In this document: positions 22,396 to 33,741 of the stretch, one piece after another | Numbering within the stretch: position 1 is the first letter of the stretch | How the letters are laid out: each line of letters begins with the position of its first letter | Source: Spongospora subterranea f. sp. subterranea | Taxonomy: Eukaryota > Endomyxa: Phytomyxea > Phytomyxea > Plasmodiophorida | Length of the DNA: 64,000 nt | Direction of reading: 5' to 3' | Assembly: GCA_049724395.1 (NCBI GenBank) | Contig: JAUGWO010000023.1 | Span: 62,001-126,000 of the forward strand | The notes under the pieces: generated by a model | What the model saw: the letters and a program-made list of their open reading frames with translations, nothing else | What the model was told of the DNA's origin: nothing | Database searches by the model: none | Made by a program: the position numbers and the translations under genes

Positions 22396-23138
22396 TCATT
22401 CAGGTGATTTCGGTTTTCGTCTGAACTGAAATACTTTGATGTCATCATCGATTATGACAGATTCTTCATCGAACCCGAGCTCCTGCATTCCTTTGAAGAA
22501 TTCTGCCTCCCATGCGAAACGATCAATATGAGCAAATAATATTTGTTGGCTTGACGATTTAACCAGCATATCAAACGTTCGTAGCAGCAATGGGATATTC
22601 TCCTTAGCAAATATCAGGTCTGACCCGACAACTATGTTCTTATCGGAAAACGAAGACGGTAATTCATCGCCCCTGAAACTCGATTGAACATTGTCGAGAC
22701 GAGGAACTGAACAATATATTACCAATACAAGGGCGCCACTGTTATATTATTACGGCTGTTATTAAGTTCTATGTTATCATTAAGAATATCAAGAACAGGC
22801 TCTTGATCAGTTGACAAAACAGATCGAGCACCGAGCCGGGCCAATACAATCCCGACAAGGCCAGTACCGCTGCCAACTTCCACCACATCGCTGTCCTTGA
22901 GATTAAACTGATCAAGATGTTGCTCTATCCATCTGGACAGACTTCGTGCACACTTTGTCGATCCGCCTCGGATCTGGATAGGATCGTGGCCGTCCAGGAT
23001 GAACTGCTGCTCTAACGATTGATCATGTGATCTATCGTTATGCGAGCTGGAGTGACCATCTCGCAAACATGTCTGGCATTCACAGAGCTGACGAAGAGCC
23101 CGTCCATCCCAGGACGATACAGCAGCGGGCCCCATCAT
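22396..23138 (-). CDS. Lysine methyltransferase of the METTL21/FAM86 family (MTF16)
   Basis: SAM-dependent seven-beta-strand methyltransferase of the group that modifies Lys in chaperones and elongation factors. Exons 23138..22723 and 22672..22396; the 50-nt intron restores the motif PLYWGDE (family LDWG/LxW motif). SAM motif I is DVVEVGSGTGLVGIVLARLGA, then VLSTDQEP (acidic loop) and LNDNIELNN. Post-I is VVGSDLIFAKENIPLLLRTF (family VxxSDxxY). The total of 230 residues matches the family. The 45-residue N-terminal extension has a Cys pair (CECQTC) and a His/Ser stretch not typical of METTL21. Target is unknown. Confidence 0.85.
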
Positions 23139-23225
23139 GTGACACGCCCGTCGACTGTTTTACCGACTGAAACCACGGCCTATTTTGAGTATCGACTATC
23201 ACTGTGGAACGCATCCGGGACCGAC

Positions 23226-23710
23226 ATGTCAGGTTTATCATATCATGTTTCATCATGTTTCGAGATAGGCATGACACGTCGATCATATCATGTTTCAGAT
23301 GATCATGGTATTCCTGTGACAGTCACTTCGGATACATCGTTACTGCCTGAATCGATTCCCATTGTAATTGTGCGAGGGGATGCACTGCGTTCACTTCGAT
23401 TAGTCAACAGATTCATCTTGTTTCAACAAGTGGAATATATTTCTATTGTCTATGGCCAAAACCGTCATCTTGTTTCAACAAGTGGAATATATTTCTATTG
23501 TCTATGGCCAAAACCGTCATCTTGTTTCAACAAGTGGAATATATTTCTATTGTCTATGGCCAAAACCGTCTTATGATGAGCCGACCAGAAGGTCAAACAG
23601 CCATCAATCGAGTCGCTGTACGACGCGAACCAATCCGGCGCGACTTTGCAGCGAGTAGGAGCAGGGCTCTTTTATCGGCTTCGGCTCGTGTTCTTCCTTT
23701 TACTATCTGA
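23226..23710 (+). CDS. Uncertain gene interrupted by 52-bp tandem triplication
   Basis: A plus-strand reading frame leaves the methyltransferase 5' region, divergent from it. It reads SDDHGIPVTVTSDTSLLPESIPIVIVRGDALRSLRLVNRFIL into the tandem repeat. If two of the three 52-bp units are ignored (104 nt), the frame continues as QQVEYISIVYGQNRLMMSRPEGQTAINRVAVRREPIRRDF and ends in LLSASARVLPFTI. With all three units present the frame is shifted. The protein family is not recognised and the start is not defined. It may be a pseudogene or an intron-bearing gene. Confidence 0.35.
23414..23569. repeat. Three perfect 52-bp tandem units
   Basis: Units start at 23414, 23466 and 23518 with the word CATCTTGTTTCAACAAGTGG. 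They are identical over their length. Each carries GT...AG pairs spaced 52-53 nt apart (GTGGAAT ... CAACAAG), the intron size seen throughout the window. Confidence 0.95.
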
Positions 23711-23719
23711 TCAATCACA

Positions 23720-25210
23720 TTACCCATTCGCTATTATCATCTTATTTGTGGCGTCAACCAGATGCCGATATATAACCAGGGAGGATGATGCCGATATCAT
23801 CGAGATAATTAATGCGACCAGCGCTACTGTCATGGCAGCCCATTGCTGGGCCCAGCTGGATAATCCGATCAAAAGAAGGTCAAATACTCCAGATCCTCCA
23901 GCTGACACTTGTATGATCTTCTTGAACTGTTGGGCTGTAGTTTCTATAGAAGTTCTGGCGATCGTCGGCAAATCAACCCTAGCCAGCTCGGTTGCATTCA
24001 TGTTGGCAAAAGAATCGTGAACGTGGCGGACTTGGTCTTGTAATCTTCGAGATTCGCGATTGATCACGAACCATAGTAAAACATAAACGCCAACAACCAC
24101 ATACAGAGTGGCTTGTGCTGTTAACACGGCGACCAAAAGCGATGTCAAGGCAGTGACCGTGAGCAATATGGTCATGCCGAACGTGAACTTATCGAGGTAA
24201 TCAACCAGCCATAATATAGCACCGATTGTGGCTGTATCTTGGTTCGAGACCTGATCGCCCATTGGAGCGAACGCCTCGATAACGACACTATGTCGGGTAG
24301 ATCCCATTGTGAAATCTGATCCGCTACCCGTATTCACCTCCTCGTTGCTGTCATCATTACTCGCAACTGATACAGGCTCGACAATTTGTTTTGGTGGCGC
24401 GTTCTCTTTTGACTTTTGTTTGGCTTTCGGCTTTATCTTTTGTTTGACACTTTTTGGCCTATTTGATCTTTCTTCCAGGGACCGGCGGTGCCCTTTTTCG
24501 ATGTCGTGATCAACCTCCTCGTCGTCATCGTGATCAAAATTATCACCATTATCAGATGAGAATGAGTCAGTATCTGTGTGAATATGAGCGAATACAGATA
24601 ATGCATCACTATCGCCACGTGATAAATCATCACTCCATCCGACTTCGTCATCGCTCACTCTCCAACCTCCTCGGTCAGTTTCCCGCCTGACGTGATTGAT
24701 TGGAGGCGATGGCAATGCCACCGTATCAACAGGCCGCCTTGATTGTGCCAACCTATTATTTTGTCCAAGGTTACGCGGCATCCATACCTCCTTCATGTCC
24801 AAATCGATTCTCTTGGGTCTGGGAGCAGGTGATGATGGTCTCTGATCAATAGATCGATCGTAACGCCTTCTACGAACTGGTGACTGAACAGGCGATGATC
24901 GCTGACGATAGTGCCGTCCTCGCGGCGCTTGCAATGGTGTTGGGGCTGTTCGATGGCGATCATGACGCCTTCTACGATCATTATGCGCTCTAGTATCAGG
25001 CCGGGATATAAAACGGTATTCATCAAATGGAGGTGGGGATCTATCTGATCTCCTTCTATCATCATATTCAGATACTGATGGGGAGCTTAGATCCCAATTT
25101 GTTGGCCGCCTTCTCTCCGGCATAAAATTGGATCGTCGATCCTCTATGTAATTCCTCCTATCATGGCAATGGTATTGATCATAATTGTCGTCATAATCGT
25201 AGTTCATCAA
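23720..25210 (-). CDS. Unrecognised protein: Arg/Asp-rich disordered N-terminus, multi-helix membrane C-terminus
   Basis: A 496-residue intronless frame. Residues 1-130 alternate Tyr, Asp, Arg, His and Pro (DRRRRHDRHR, RPSSPAPRPKR). Residues 170-300 are very acidic with Ser (DNGDNFDHDDDEEVDHD) then Lys-rich (KQKIKPKAKQKSKENAPPK). From about 335 there are four or five hydrophobic segments, for example FGMTILLTVTALTSLLVAVLTAQ, TLYVVVGVYVLLWFVI and WAAMTVALVALIISMI, with an amphipathic charged hairpin between the pairs. It is likely an endomembrane protein with a long cytosolic tail. No family is recognised; the absence of introns and skewed composition set it apart from neighbours. Confidence 0.65.
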   Translation of the reverse strand: MMNYDYDDNYDQYHCHDRRNYIEDRRSNFMPERRRPTNWDLSSPSVSEYDDRRRSDRSPPPFDEYRFISRPDTRAHNDRRRRHDRHRTAPTPLQAPRGRHYRQRSSPVQSPVRRRRYDRSIDQRPSSPAPRPKRIDLDMKEVWMPRNLGQNNRLAQSRRPVDTVALPSPPINHVRRETDRGGWRVSDDEVGWSDDLSRGDSDALSVFAHIHTDTDSFSSDNGDNFDHDDDEEVDHDIEKGHRRSLEERSNRPKSVKQKIKPKAKQKSKENAPPKQIVEPVSVASNDDSNEEVNTGSGSDFTMGSTRHSVVIEAFAPMGDQVSNQDTATIGAILWLVDYLDKFTFGMTILLTVTALTSLLVAVLTAQATLYVVVGVYVLLWFVINRESRRLQDQVRHVHDSFANMNATELARVDLPTIARTSIETTAQQFKKIIQVSAGGSGVFDLLLIGLSSWAQQWAAMTVALVALIISMISASSSLVIYRHLVDATNKMIIANG

Positions 25211-25835
25211 CTAGGCCATATACGATAGAGTATTAAACATTGTCAGGAACCCGGGCACGCGTCTTGCCCGTATTGTATCTTCATCATCGCTGTAAACATG
25301 CATTTGACCCCATTGCAGTCATTTTAACGTCAAACGCGCCGTTGCTGTATTTTAACTTGTTCAGTTTGTCATCTTGGCCCCACCGATTTGATCAATTCTA
25401 TATTCGAAATCAAAATCAATCAGCACTTTTGAAATCTACATGGTATGATTATTGCAGTTTATTTGCAAAAGGCCTAAAATTGTCAGTAGGTGTTGGACAT
25501 ACATTAGGTCTTGGCCCATGGGATAAACTCCAATACCAATATTAAGTGCGATTCCTGTTTGGGTAGTCCAGTTCATAATGAGGGCGATATTGGGGGGTCA
25601 ATCGAGTATGTGACGGGGACGAGTATAAAGGAGATCACGAGGGTTGGAGACGCAACCACCCCGTATAGATATGGGCTGAGCTACAAGAGCTGGACAGGGT
25701 CAGGGGGACAGAACGGGAACCTGAGGTCCCTCATCGACACGATCTGCCACAACGGACACACACACACACATATTAAACCGCATCGCGACGCTGATTCCCG
25801 TTGCCTGTAGCAAGCGAGCCAACAATTCGCCCTCC
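25211..25835. other. Spacer between divergent membrane-protein and CLC genes
   Basis: The flanking genes are divergent, so both promoters should lie here. It contains a (CA)n run near 25757-25770. Short open frames carry no domain signal. No RNA gene was seen. Confidence 0.45.
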
Positions 25836-28264
25836 ATGACCAACGATGCTCAGCAAAGACTATTACCTTCTGAGCCTATAACTCCAACACATCGACAGCC
25901 AGAGCCGGATCTCGACACCTTCGACTGTTTCGAGTCCAATTCTCTGGTTCGTCGTATTGAAGTTCGCCGACGAACTCGCGGTTTCTTCAGACACCGAGCC
26001 GTTGTCAGGTGGATTCTAATTAGTGTCGTGGCGACCTTTACTGGGCTAATCGCATTGCTAATATGGGTCGTGACGCGTGGGATTCAGCACCAAAAGCTCT
26101 CCGCCACACATCGCTTGGTTAGGTCTGGCCACGTTCTAGCGCCAATACTGGTCCATTGCGGTACGTCATGCGTATTGGCATGCATGGCGGCCATGTTGGT
26201 GGCGTTTGTTGAACCGATTGCTGTATCATCTGGTATTCCTCAGATCAAGTGTGTTTTGAATGGGCTAAAGATTCCAAGAGTGGTCCGAGTCAAGACTCTG
26301 TTCGTAAAGGCGTTGGGCGTGGCATTCTCAGTGGCAGCTGGATTGCCTGTGGGAATTGAAGGCCCAATGATCCATTGTGGCGCTATATGTGGTGCTGGCG
26401 TCTCTCAAGGCAAATCCACGATGTTTGGGATTGATACGTCGTTCACCAAATTCAGCGGTTTTCGCAACGATAAAGAAAAGCGGGACTTCGTTTCGGCTGG
26501 AGCTGCTGCTGGTGTCGCTTGTGCATTTGGCGCCCCGATCGGAGGAGTTTTGTTCAGTCTTGAGGAAGGATCTTCCTTCTGGAATCAGAAACTGACCTGG
26601 CGAACTTTTTTCTGCTCCATGATGTCGTACTTCGTGTTGGCGATGTTTACGTCAGCGTTGGTCGACGATAATACATGGGGACGACTCAATGATTCGTCCA
26701 TGTTCACGTTTGGGGATTTCACGGCAATGGGACAAAACGAGTTCACCTATTCAGCGTACGAGCTCCCGTTATTTATTTTGATGGGAGTCTTTGGTGGTTT
26801 AGCTGGTGCATTATACAATCATCTCAACATGCTGATTACAAAATGGCGTCGTGTTTCGGTACAAAACCCAGGGCGTAAGATATTTGAGGCTGGAACGACA
26901 GGTCTTTTATTCGCTCTTTGCACGTTTTCCATTTCACTGGCGTATCGCGATCGCTGTATAAGTATTGACGAATCGCACGATAGTGTGACCCAACACATCG
27001 TTAGGTTCTATTGCGATGAAGGATATTTCAACCCATTGGCATCAATACTTCTTGTCCCCTTTGATCAAGCAATCAAACTACTGTTCCATTCGTCGTTCAA
27101 CTTCAATTATACTGATCTCTTGATCGTGTTCACGCTGATATTCGTGGCGTCGTGTTGGTGCTATGGACTATCAATCCCATCGGGTTTATTCATCCCCACA
27201 CTTTTTGCCGGCGCCGCATTTGGCAGGGCTATCGGTCAGATAGTAAACGATAATGCTGCGTTTGCCACAGTGGATGCTGGTACGTACTCCTTGATTGGTG
27301 CGGCAGCTGTTCTAGGTGGTATGGCACGAATGACCATTTCGCTAACAGTTATTCTCATCGAGGTATGTGACTTGAAATCGGTCAATACTCGTCTGATTGT
27401 TAAGGCTTGGGAAATAAATTGTCAGGCAACAGGCGACATTCAGTACGGATTGCCGATTATGATGACTTTAATGACCGCTCGATGGATGGGCGGCTGCTTC
27501 AATGAAGGTCTATACGACATTCATATCCATATGAACGGATGGCAGTTCCTGGAGTTCGACCCTCCTCCCGTCGTCCAGTACTTACTCGCGTTCGATATAA
27601 TGAGCATCGAACCTATATATCTGAGAGAAGTTGAAACTGTTGCCAGAGTAGTCGAAGTCCTCACGTAAGGCGCTGAAATCTCGTTTTACAGTTTCTGAAT
27701 CATGCTCCGTCTAGAAACTGTCAACATAATGGATTTCCAGTTGTTGAACGATCTGAGCCGTCATCTGGTGCCGTTATGCCTGCATTCTGTGGAATGATCA
27801 AGCGCCATCATTTGACCGTCCTTTTACAGGCTCATTGCTTTTCTGAAGAGATGCCGGAGCCGTATAAATCTCCACCGCGAATGCAATATGCTGCCATGGA
27901 AACATCCTATCCTCGTTACCCGACCATCGCCGATATTTGCCTGACACCCGCTGATCTGGAATCATTCATCGATCTAACTCCATATATGGATCCAGCCCCA
28001 TATGTGATGCAACAGCTTGCGCCAGCGTCGACAGTGTTCCGGCTATACCGTACGATGGGTTTGAGACACATTCCTGTCGTCACAAAGGCGAATCGTCTGG
28101 TCGGAATTATTACCCGAAAAGATTTAACCCACATCCGCTTCCGGCGACAACTCACCGAGCTAGTAAATGATCAAGGAGCCATGGCGGACCATGTCGGCCT
28201 ATACGAAGACGTGTCGCAATACGAATTCGTTAAGAACTTCCTCGAAAGACATCGTGCACCTTGA
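25836..28264 (+). CDS. CLC-6/7-type chloride/proton exchanger
   Basis: Endolysosomal anion/proton antiporter, 771 residues. Exons 25836..27362, 27426..27664 and 27715..28264. The first intron is 63 nt, has no stop and keeps frame, so it would read through; removing it gives the family phrase VILIEATGDIQYGLPI. Signatures: SSGIPQIK (family GSGIP), GIEGPMIH (family GKEGP; the gating Glu is present but Lys is Ile), FGAPIGGVLFSLEEGSSFWNQ (the proton Glu typical of exchangers), SIPSGLFIPTLFAGAAFGR and GGMARMTISLTV. CBS domains follow, with HNGFPVVE and LRHIPVVTKANRLVGIITRKDL. A beta-subunit (OSTM1) need is unknown. Exchange rather than channel function is inferred from the two glutamates. Confidence 0.93.
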
Positions 28265-28440
28265 TGTGATTGAACGAGGGCAAGTGGACTCTATATATCC
28301 AAGCGAATGGTTTATTTATTCAATAATTAAAGAAGGCAAAGATGTCTGCATTGGCGGAGTTGCGGTCAGGTCTTTGTCAAAAGATTCGATTAATAATGGT
28401 AGGCTGGAAGAATAGACCAATGAAGACGAATCCGACTAGC

Positions 28441-31400
28441 TCACATTATGACAACAGTAACTTCGGATAATGAATTGGCATTGATTACCTGTTTGCACTG
28501 ACAAATAAGCTGGAACATGAACCTTCCTAATGATAGGAAACAGATAGGAAAGTTGACCGATGTTACACTTCCTGGTTCAACAATACCCAGATAATGATCC
28601 CAACTACCTAAATTGTAATATAAGTGGGTGAGAAAAATGAACAAGTTTCAACCCACCTGTCCAAATCAAGTGCTGTTGTAGATTGTATTCAAACGTTCCA
28701 GAAGACGTTTCATAGCAAGGGCGAGCTGAGACGGTCATGGACAATGGGCGAGCCACCCGACTTGTCAATACAACCCGAATCCAGTTAAATTCCCCGCGCC
28801 TAACAGATGGGGATGATGAGGAATACGTTTTCAGGACATCTAGGAGTGTTTCCAGTACGGATAGAATCGATTATGAGCATTGACAGTGATTCGGTCAACG
28901 TCGAACTGTTGTTGATCACGATGAGAAGAATGTAGATAAGGTGAAACTGGAGGTGAGATTAGATTGTTGCTGGAAGCAAAAAACCATCAGTGTCGAAGTG
29001 GTTAGAATTAAAACCAGCACCTGTTCGCATCATGAAGCGCTGGCTGATGTGGATTTGATGACCCATTGAGCTCGAACTATTAACAGAGCGTTATATTTTT
29101 CACTGGTGCGGTTGAACCCCCAACCTGAAATATAAACGGATCTGGAATGACGTGGCGTAGATGAGAAGGAGAAACTAAACAAGGGGGCACACAAAGGATG
29201 CCAGACGCATTTAGATCACAGCGTGAGACCTATCCAACGTCAATAACTGTATTCTTGGTTTGCTAATATTCAGGAAAAAGCAAGTACCTGCCAGCGTAAG
29301 TTCATGCGATCCAAAAATGTATCCCGACACTGAAGAAATTCTGGTGGCAGCAAGCTGAGATTATGCATACGAGAAGAGTCGTTTTCTAAAAAAATATCGA
29401 TTTTTGGCATGAGGAGTAGCTAGATGGTTTTACCAAACGAAGCAATTATATCATCCATATCATCCCCAAACGATTCCTTACAAAGCGGAAATATGATTCG
29501 TCGATTTGACATAGCTTCGACAACGTACGATAAAGAGCCTGCGAATTCCACTGATGACTATACGGTTGTCTTCGCAAGTCAGCAAACCCCAAACCACGGT
29601 CAGGAATAGCCTTTGGCGTTATGCAAAACCGATCTGGAGCCGTGTTGATGACTTCAATAATCACCATGCAATCGCCTTGGCCGAATGACGAAAAATTAAC
29701 AACGTCTTACGATGAGGATGAATCAGTTATCAATGGACTTGGAAACATAACAATAACCTTCAACAACGGAAGAGCCAGATTCTTGGTTTGATTGGTAGCT
29801 AGCAAACGGATACACCTGAAACGTCATCGGTCATTTTGAACAACATGTACAATCCACCGACTTCTAGAGACTTGATCTTGAGTCCTGACTGAATGACCAG
29901 TGGAATATGTAACAAGGTCTCGCGATAAAAATTTGCATCGGTGTCGGCAGCGTAAGAAATTCGGACCAAACATGAACCACTAAGCCGGATTCAGCTCTAG
30001 CGAGGTTCAAAATACAGACTCATCCCACCTGTTCTCACCGCAATCAATATCAACCAGAACCTGTACAGACTCTCCGACTGATAAGCATAGATTTGACATA
30101 TTTGGCGTTCGGAATCGCGGTGGTTTCTTTAATGCCTCCTGATTGATCTCGAAGCGCAACGAGATGTCGTTGACGACAAGTTTGCCGACATTATGTAGGA
30201 TTAGAGAAAACGAGGTTGCCTACACCAGGAAAGAAATAAACAGCGTCATTTAAATTAATAACACTAAACAGACTTGACCAAAGTACAACTCAGGCTGTTG
30301 CTCAACTCGAGCCTCGATGGCAGGAATTTCAGGGGTGACAAAAACCGAAGACATTGGGGACCTGTTGTTGAATGCTAAACAGTCAATGTGAACCAATTTT
30401 GATCATCATACAGGATTTTATGGAATGAATCAAGATTAAATGCTCTGATTTTGATGGAACGGAAATTGAGTAAGCCAGAAGATAGTGGCAAAATGGGCAA
30501 TCGAAATGTCTGCTCGGACAAGGGTGGAAGCAAAACCGATATTGGATAGGATTCATAATCAATGCCGCTGCAGCAGGCAGATATTCGCGACAGAAACACC
30601 TCTAAAGAGATAGATTAGCAAGGCACTATAGGCACTAGAAAGAAACTTGACCGATTCGCAACGGATTTCTTAGCGAGACTTCGATATTGAATATCTCTTC
30701 ACAAGCAACTTGAAGAGGCAGCACCTGGTTTTCCTTAGGGGTGGTCGAAGAAGATGCCGAAGGTCGATACAGGAACACATCTTCAAATGAGTGCTTACGC
30801 GAACGTTTAGGAGTGACGGCCTTCTTCCTATGAACGAACACGTCTTTACAATTGATAACCGAGTGTAAGGTTTTAGAGCCCGACCTGGGTTTTGGCCGCA
30901 GCGTCTCTGGTTGTTCGATTAGACCAAAACCAGTTAACACGGGAACGCCAATGACGCCAATCGACTGATTAGCAGGAACCAACAACGCATGACGAGTTAA
31001 ATCCGAAGCTACGATAGATTGGGTGAGGACACGTTGTACGAAATATATAGCAACCCATACAGGTAGAAATTTGATCTGAAGGATGACGCAGCTTAACAAG
31101 AAGGTTTGACATATAGCCACACGCGTTATATAGATTGTCCAGGACTTTAGCCGACTTAAATAAGTTCTGTCAACACCGCCAGCTGGAGCGTATTCCATCC
31201 AGATAATGAATCAGATGATAACCTATAAACAGGGGCGCAAAGAGCTAACTGATATTCACCCATTTATCATCAAATTTTGCACATAAATAAGTGAATATTC
31301 ACCGTATGATGCGATTCAACCCACATCTCTTTCTGCGAGTATAGCAGCGACGCTTCTCTCATGAACATCCCGAATTTTCGCGAGGCTCCTTGAGAATGGC

Positions 31401-32726
31401 TAAGCATGGCGGCCTCAAGCACCAAGCTAATCTTATCGTCGATTGGAAGCTCTGTACATGATTCGTATGCGCGTGAAAGGTTAACTGTAAACATAAGATT
31501 ACTAATTCGAGGAAGAGGCAATAGTGAGCAACATACAAAGAGAATCGGATGTAAACCTATTGCTCGCTGCAAAACGGGCCATCTTCATAAACAATCCGAC
31601 TAACAAAGGTGCTATGTTTTCTGGTCGGCGACGATAGTTACGACAAGCCTTTTCGAGCATTGCCATTCGATATTCATAGGCCATGTTGACGTCGCAGCAG
31701 ACAATCCCTTCTAAGGCGGCAGCCCTCCATACAAAATCACCGGCGGTTCGTGCAGAGTCGGCAGCGGCCTGGTATAATTCTTTGGCATCAGCAATAATAC
31801 CGCAAAGCAGACTGTAATCGGCAGACTGTTTAGCAATTCGCCCCTATATGTGAAGATTAACACAATGCGGCAATAGGCAGGGTGAACCTTATACTGGAAG
31901 ATACCGTCTCCTCTTTGATGGATCCCCTTGGAGCGACGGAGAGTCCAATATGGTGTAAGGAAACTCTTGGGAGGCATTCAGGGAAATCACAGCACCCAAC
32001 ATATCCTGAATACTGATATATGAGTTAGTTCAAATTACGAATGGTCATTTCTTACATGAACTAATCTCTCGGCAATATCCATCATGACCGTATTCATGTA
32101 AAACTGTAGATGTTTGCTGTCAGAATTCGGGAACCTGTAAATAGTGTGAAACCATTGTCACGATCAAGCCTCAATCGCCAACATGACAAGGTCCTTTCTT
32201 TCAACAAGATCCTGTTGCGAATCCAGCGGTTCGAACACCATACAATGTGCTTGCAAAGCGGTTGGAAATCGTTTAGCAACTTGCAGGAACTGATTGTAGG
32301 CTATATCCAGGTCAGGATTCGATGGGCAGTGAACCAGGCCAATTACAGCCATTACTCGACGATATAGATATAACGAGTCCCATTGACTTTCTGGTGGGCC
32401 AAAAGACGTAAGCAGACATAAGGTCATTTCCGAATATTAACACATACTAAGAAAGTTACTGTTATCGACGAAGTTTAGAAGCAAGTAGTCGGTTGATTTT
32501 GAGGAACGCTTGAATGGATTGTTAGGAGGAAGGTTGATAGATTCAAGATCAAACCTTGTATTCCGCCGGAGTACTTGCTGAATTGGCGTTGCGTAACTTA
32601 GTATTGATAACTTTGGAAGTAAACCATTACCAGGTATTTATTGAGGCCTTGCGCTGGAGATTCACCAATAACGACGACCGCGATCAAGATGGACCGATGT
32701 CCTTCGGCGTCGGACCAGACGTCCAT
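28441..32726 (-). CDS. TRAPP II subunit TRAPPC9/Trs120-like
   Basis: TRAPPC9/Trs120 is a subunit of the TRAPP II exchange factor acting at the Golgi. About 20 small exons; those resolved are 32726..32631, 32577..32448, 32390..32183 and 32134..32056, then further blocks to 28441. Introns are 48-58 nt; the first contains TACTAAG, a good branch point. Family phrases: SILIAVVVIGE (start), RRVMAVIGLVHCPSNPDLDIAYNQF, DLVMFPNSDSKHLQFYMNTVMMDIA, SADYSLLCGIIADAKELYQAAADSARTAGDF, ALCAPVYRL, NIEVSLRNPLRI and, near the end, YLGIVEPGSVTSVNFPICFLSLGRFMF. A one-base frame change after AVLTELI (near 31155) interrupts an otherwise good match. The 28.4-30.6 kb part looked gene-less at first but spells the C-terminal Ig-like domains in short exons. 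Confidence 0.85.
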
Positions 32727-33741
32727 CGATGGTTAGATGTGGTCTGACCCGCTCAGACACGTACAGATGTCGGTCCTGATTTGATTCAGATGCCCCAAAT
32801 AATGTTGATGGCACCGCCTTCGTCTCCCTTCCTCTTACGGACACATTCCGTTATGATCGCGATAACGGACCTGATCGCCGATACCGCCGGGTGTAATGTA
32901 TATGAGTGGGCGGGTTAGGTTCAGATAAGGTAACGGTGACCAGTACAGCGTTATCGTTCACACAGGTATTACTCGCACACTAGGAATGAGGCCTCGTAAC
33001 GAGAAATAGATCAAGCGCTTGATATAGAGAGGACATGAAAAATCGTTAATAACAAATCCAAATCCATGTTCAAGTCAAGGTTGAAGTTTTTTAATGGCGC
33101 ACGTTGACAATAATCGAATGACATGCTCGAGCTATCGCCCACGAAAACACCTGGTAGCTATGCGAAGTGCTGACATAAAAACCAGCGATAGTAATGCGCT
33201 TTGACGAACCGATGACCTGGTTAATTCGATAATGATTAGCGCGAACTATTTTTTCCGATGGGTCTGGACGGGCCGGAGAAAGGTTAATTTCTCATACCCG
33301 CTCTCAGGAAAAAACTGTCTGTCCGAAAACTGGACCGAAATAAATCTTAATGAATCATGCGAAAGGTGACACATTTTGGGGAACCGAATTTTGCCGCTCA
33401 CCGAACCAGGGCGTTTTTCAGCTCTCCTCATGACGATTAATCTGTTCTGCTTTGGTTGTATTATTAAGGCCGTTTCGATTTGTGGTGATGCAGTCAGGGC
33501 TACCCTGGTGGGAGAGTTTTTTCCCAGATATGGTGGACAATTTGTGCCCGGAACTCGGGTTGCGCCGTGCGTTCTTCGACACACCGGTACTGTCATAGGG
33601 TTGCGCATCTTGACAGTCATTGCGTTCATGACATCATGCCTCATGGGGTTGCACCCGGTTCATCTCCTCAGAGTCAGAGAGGTGACTGCTGATGGTCATG
33701 AGGTTGCGCATAACCCTAACATCCAGTTATAGGGGAAACCA
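32727..33741. other. Divergent spacer between TRAPPC9 and the MUL1-like gene
   Basis: Two overlapping open frames on opposite strands (33376..33732 plus, 33246..33644 minus) have no recognisable domain and no intron evidence. The plus one has two hydrophobic segments. I cannot choose between them, and either may be chance. The rest shows nothing identifiable. Confidence 0.35.

Noticed and set aside
27363-27425. Extra 21 residues in the CLC protein (VCDLKSVNTRLIVKAWEINC...)
   Set aside because: Bounded by GTATGT and CAG and absent from CLC relatives; best read as a 63-nt intron rather than an insertion.
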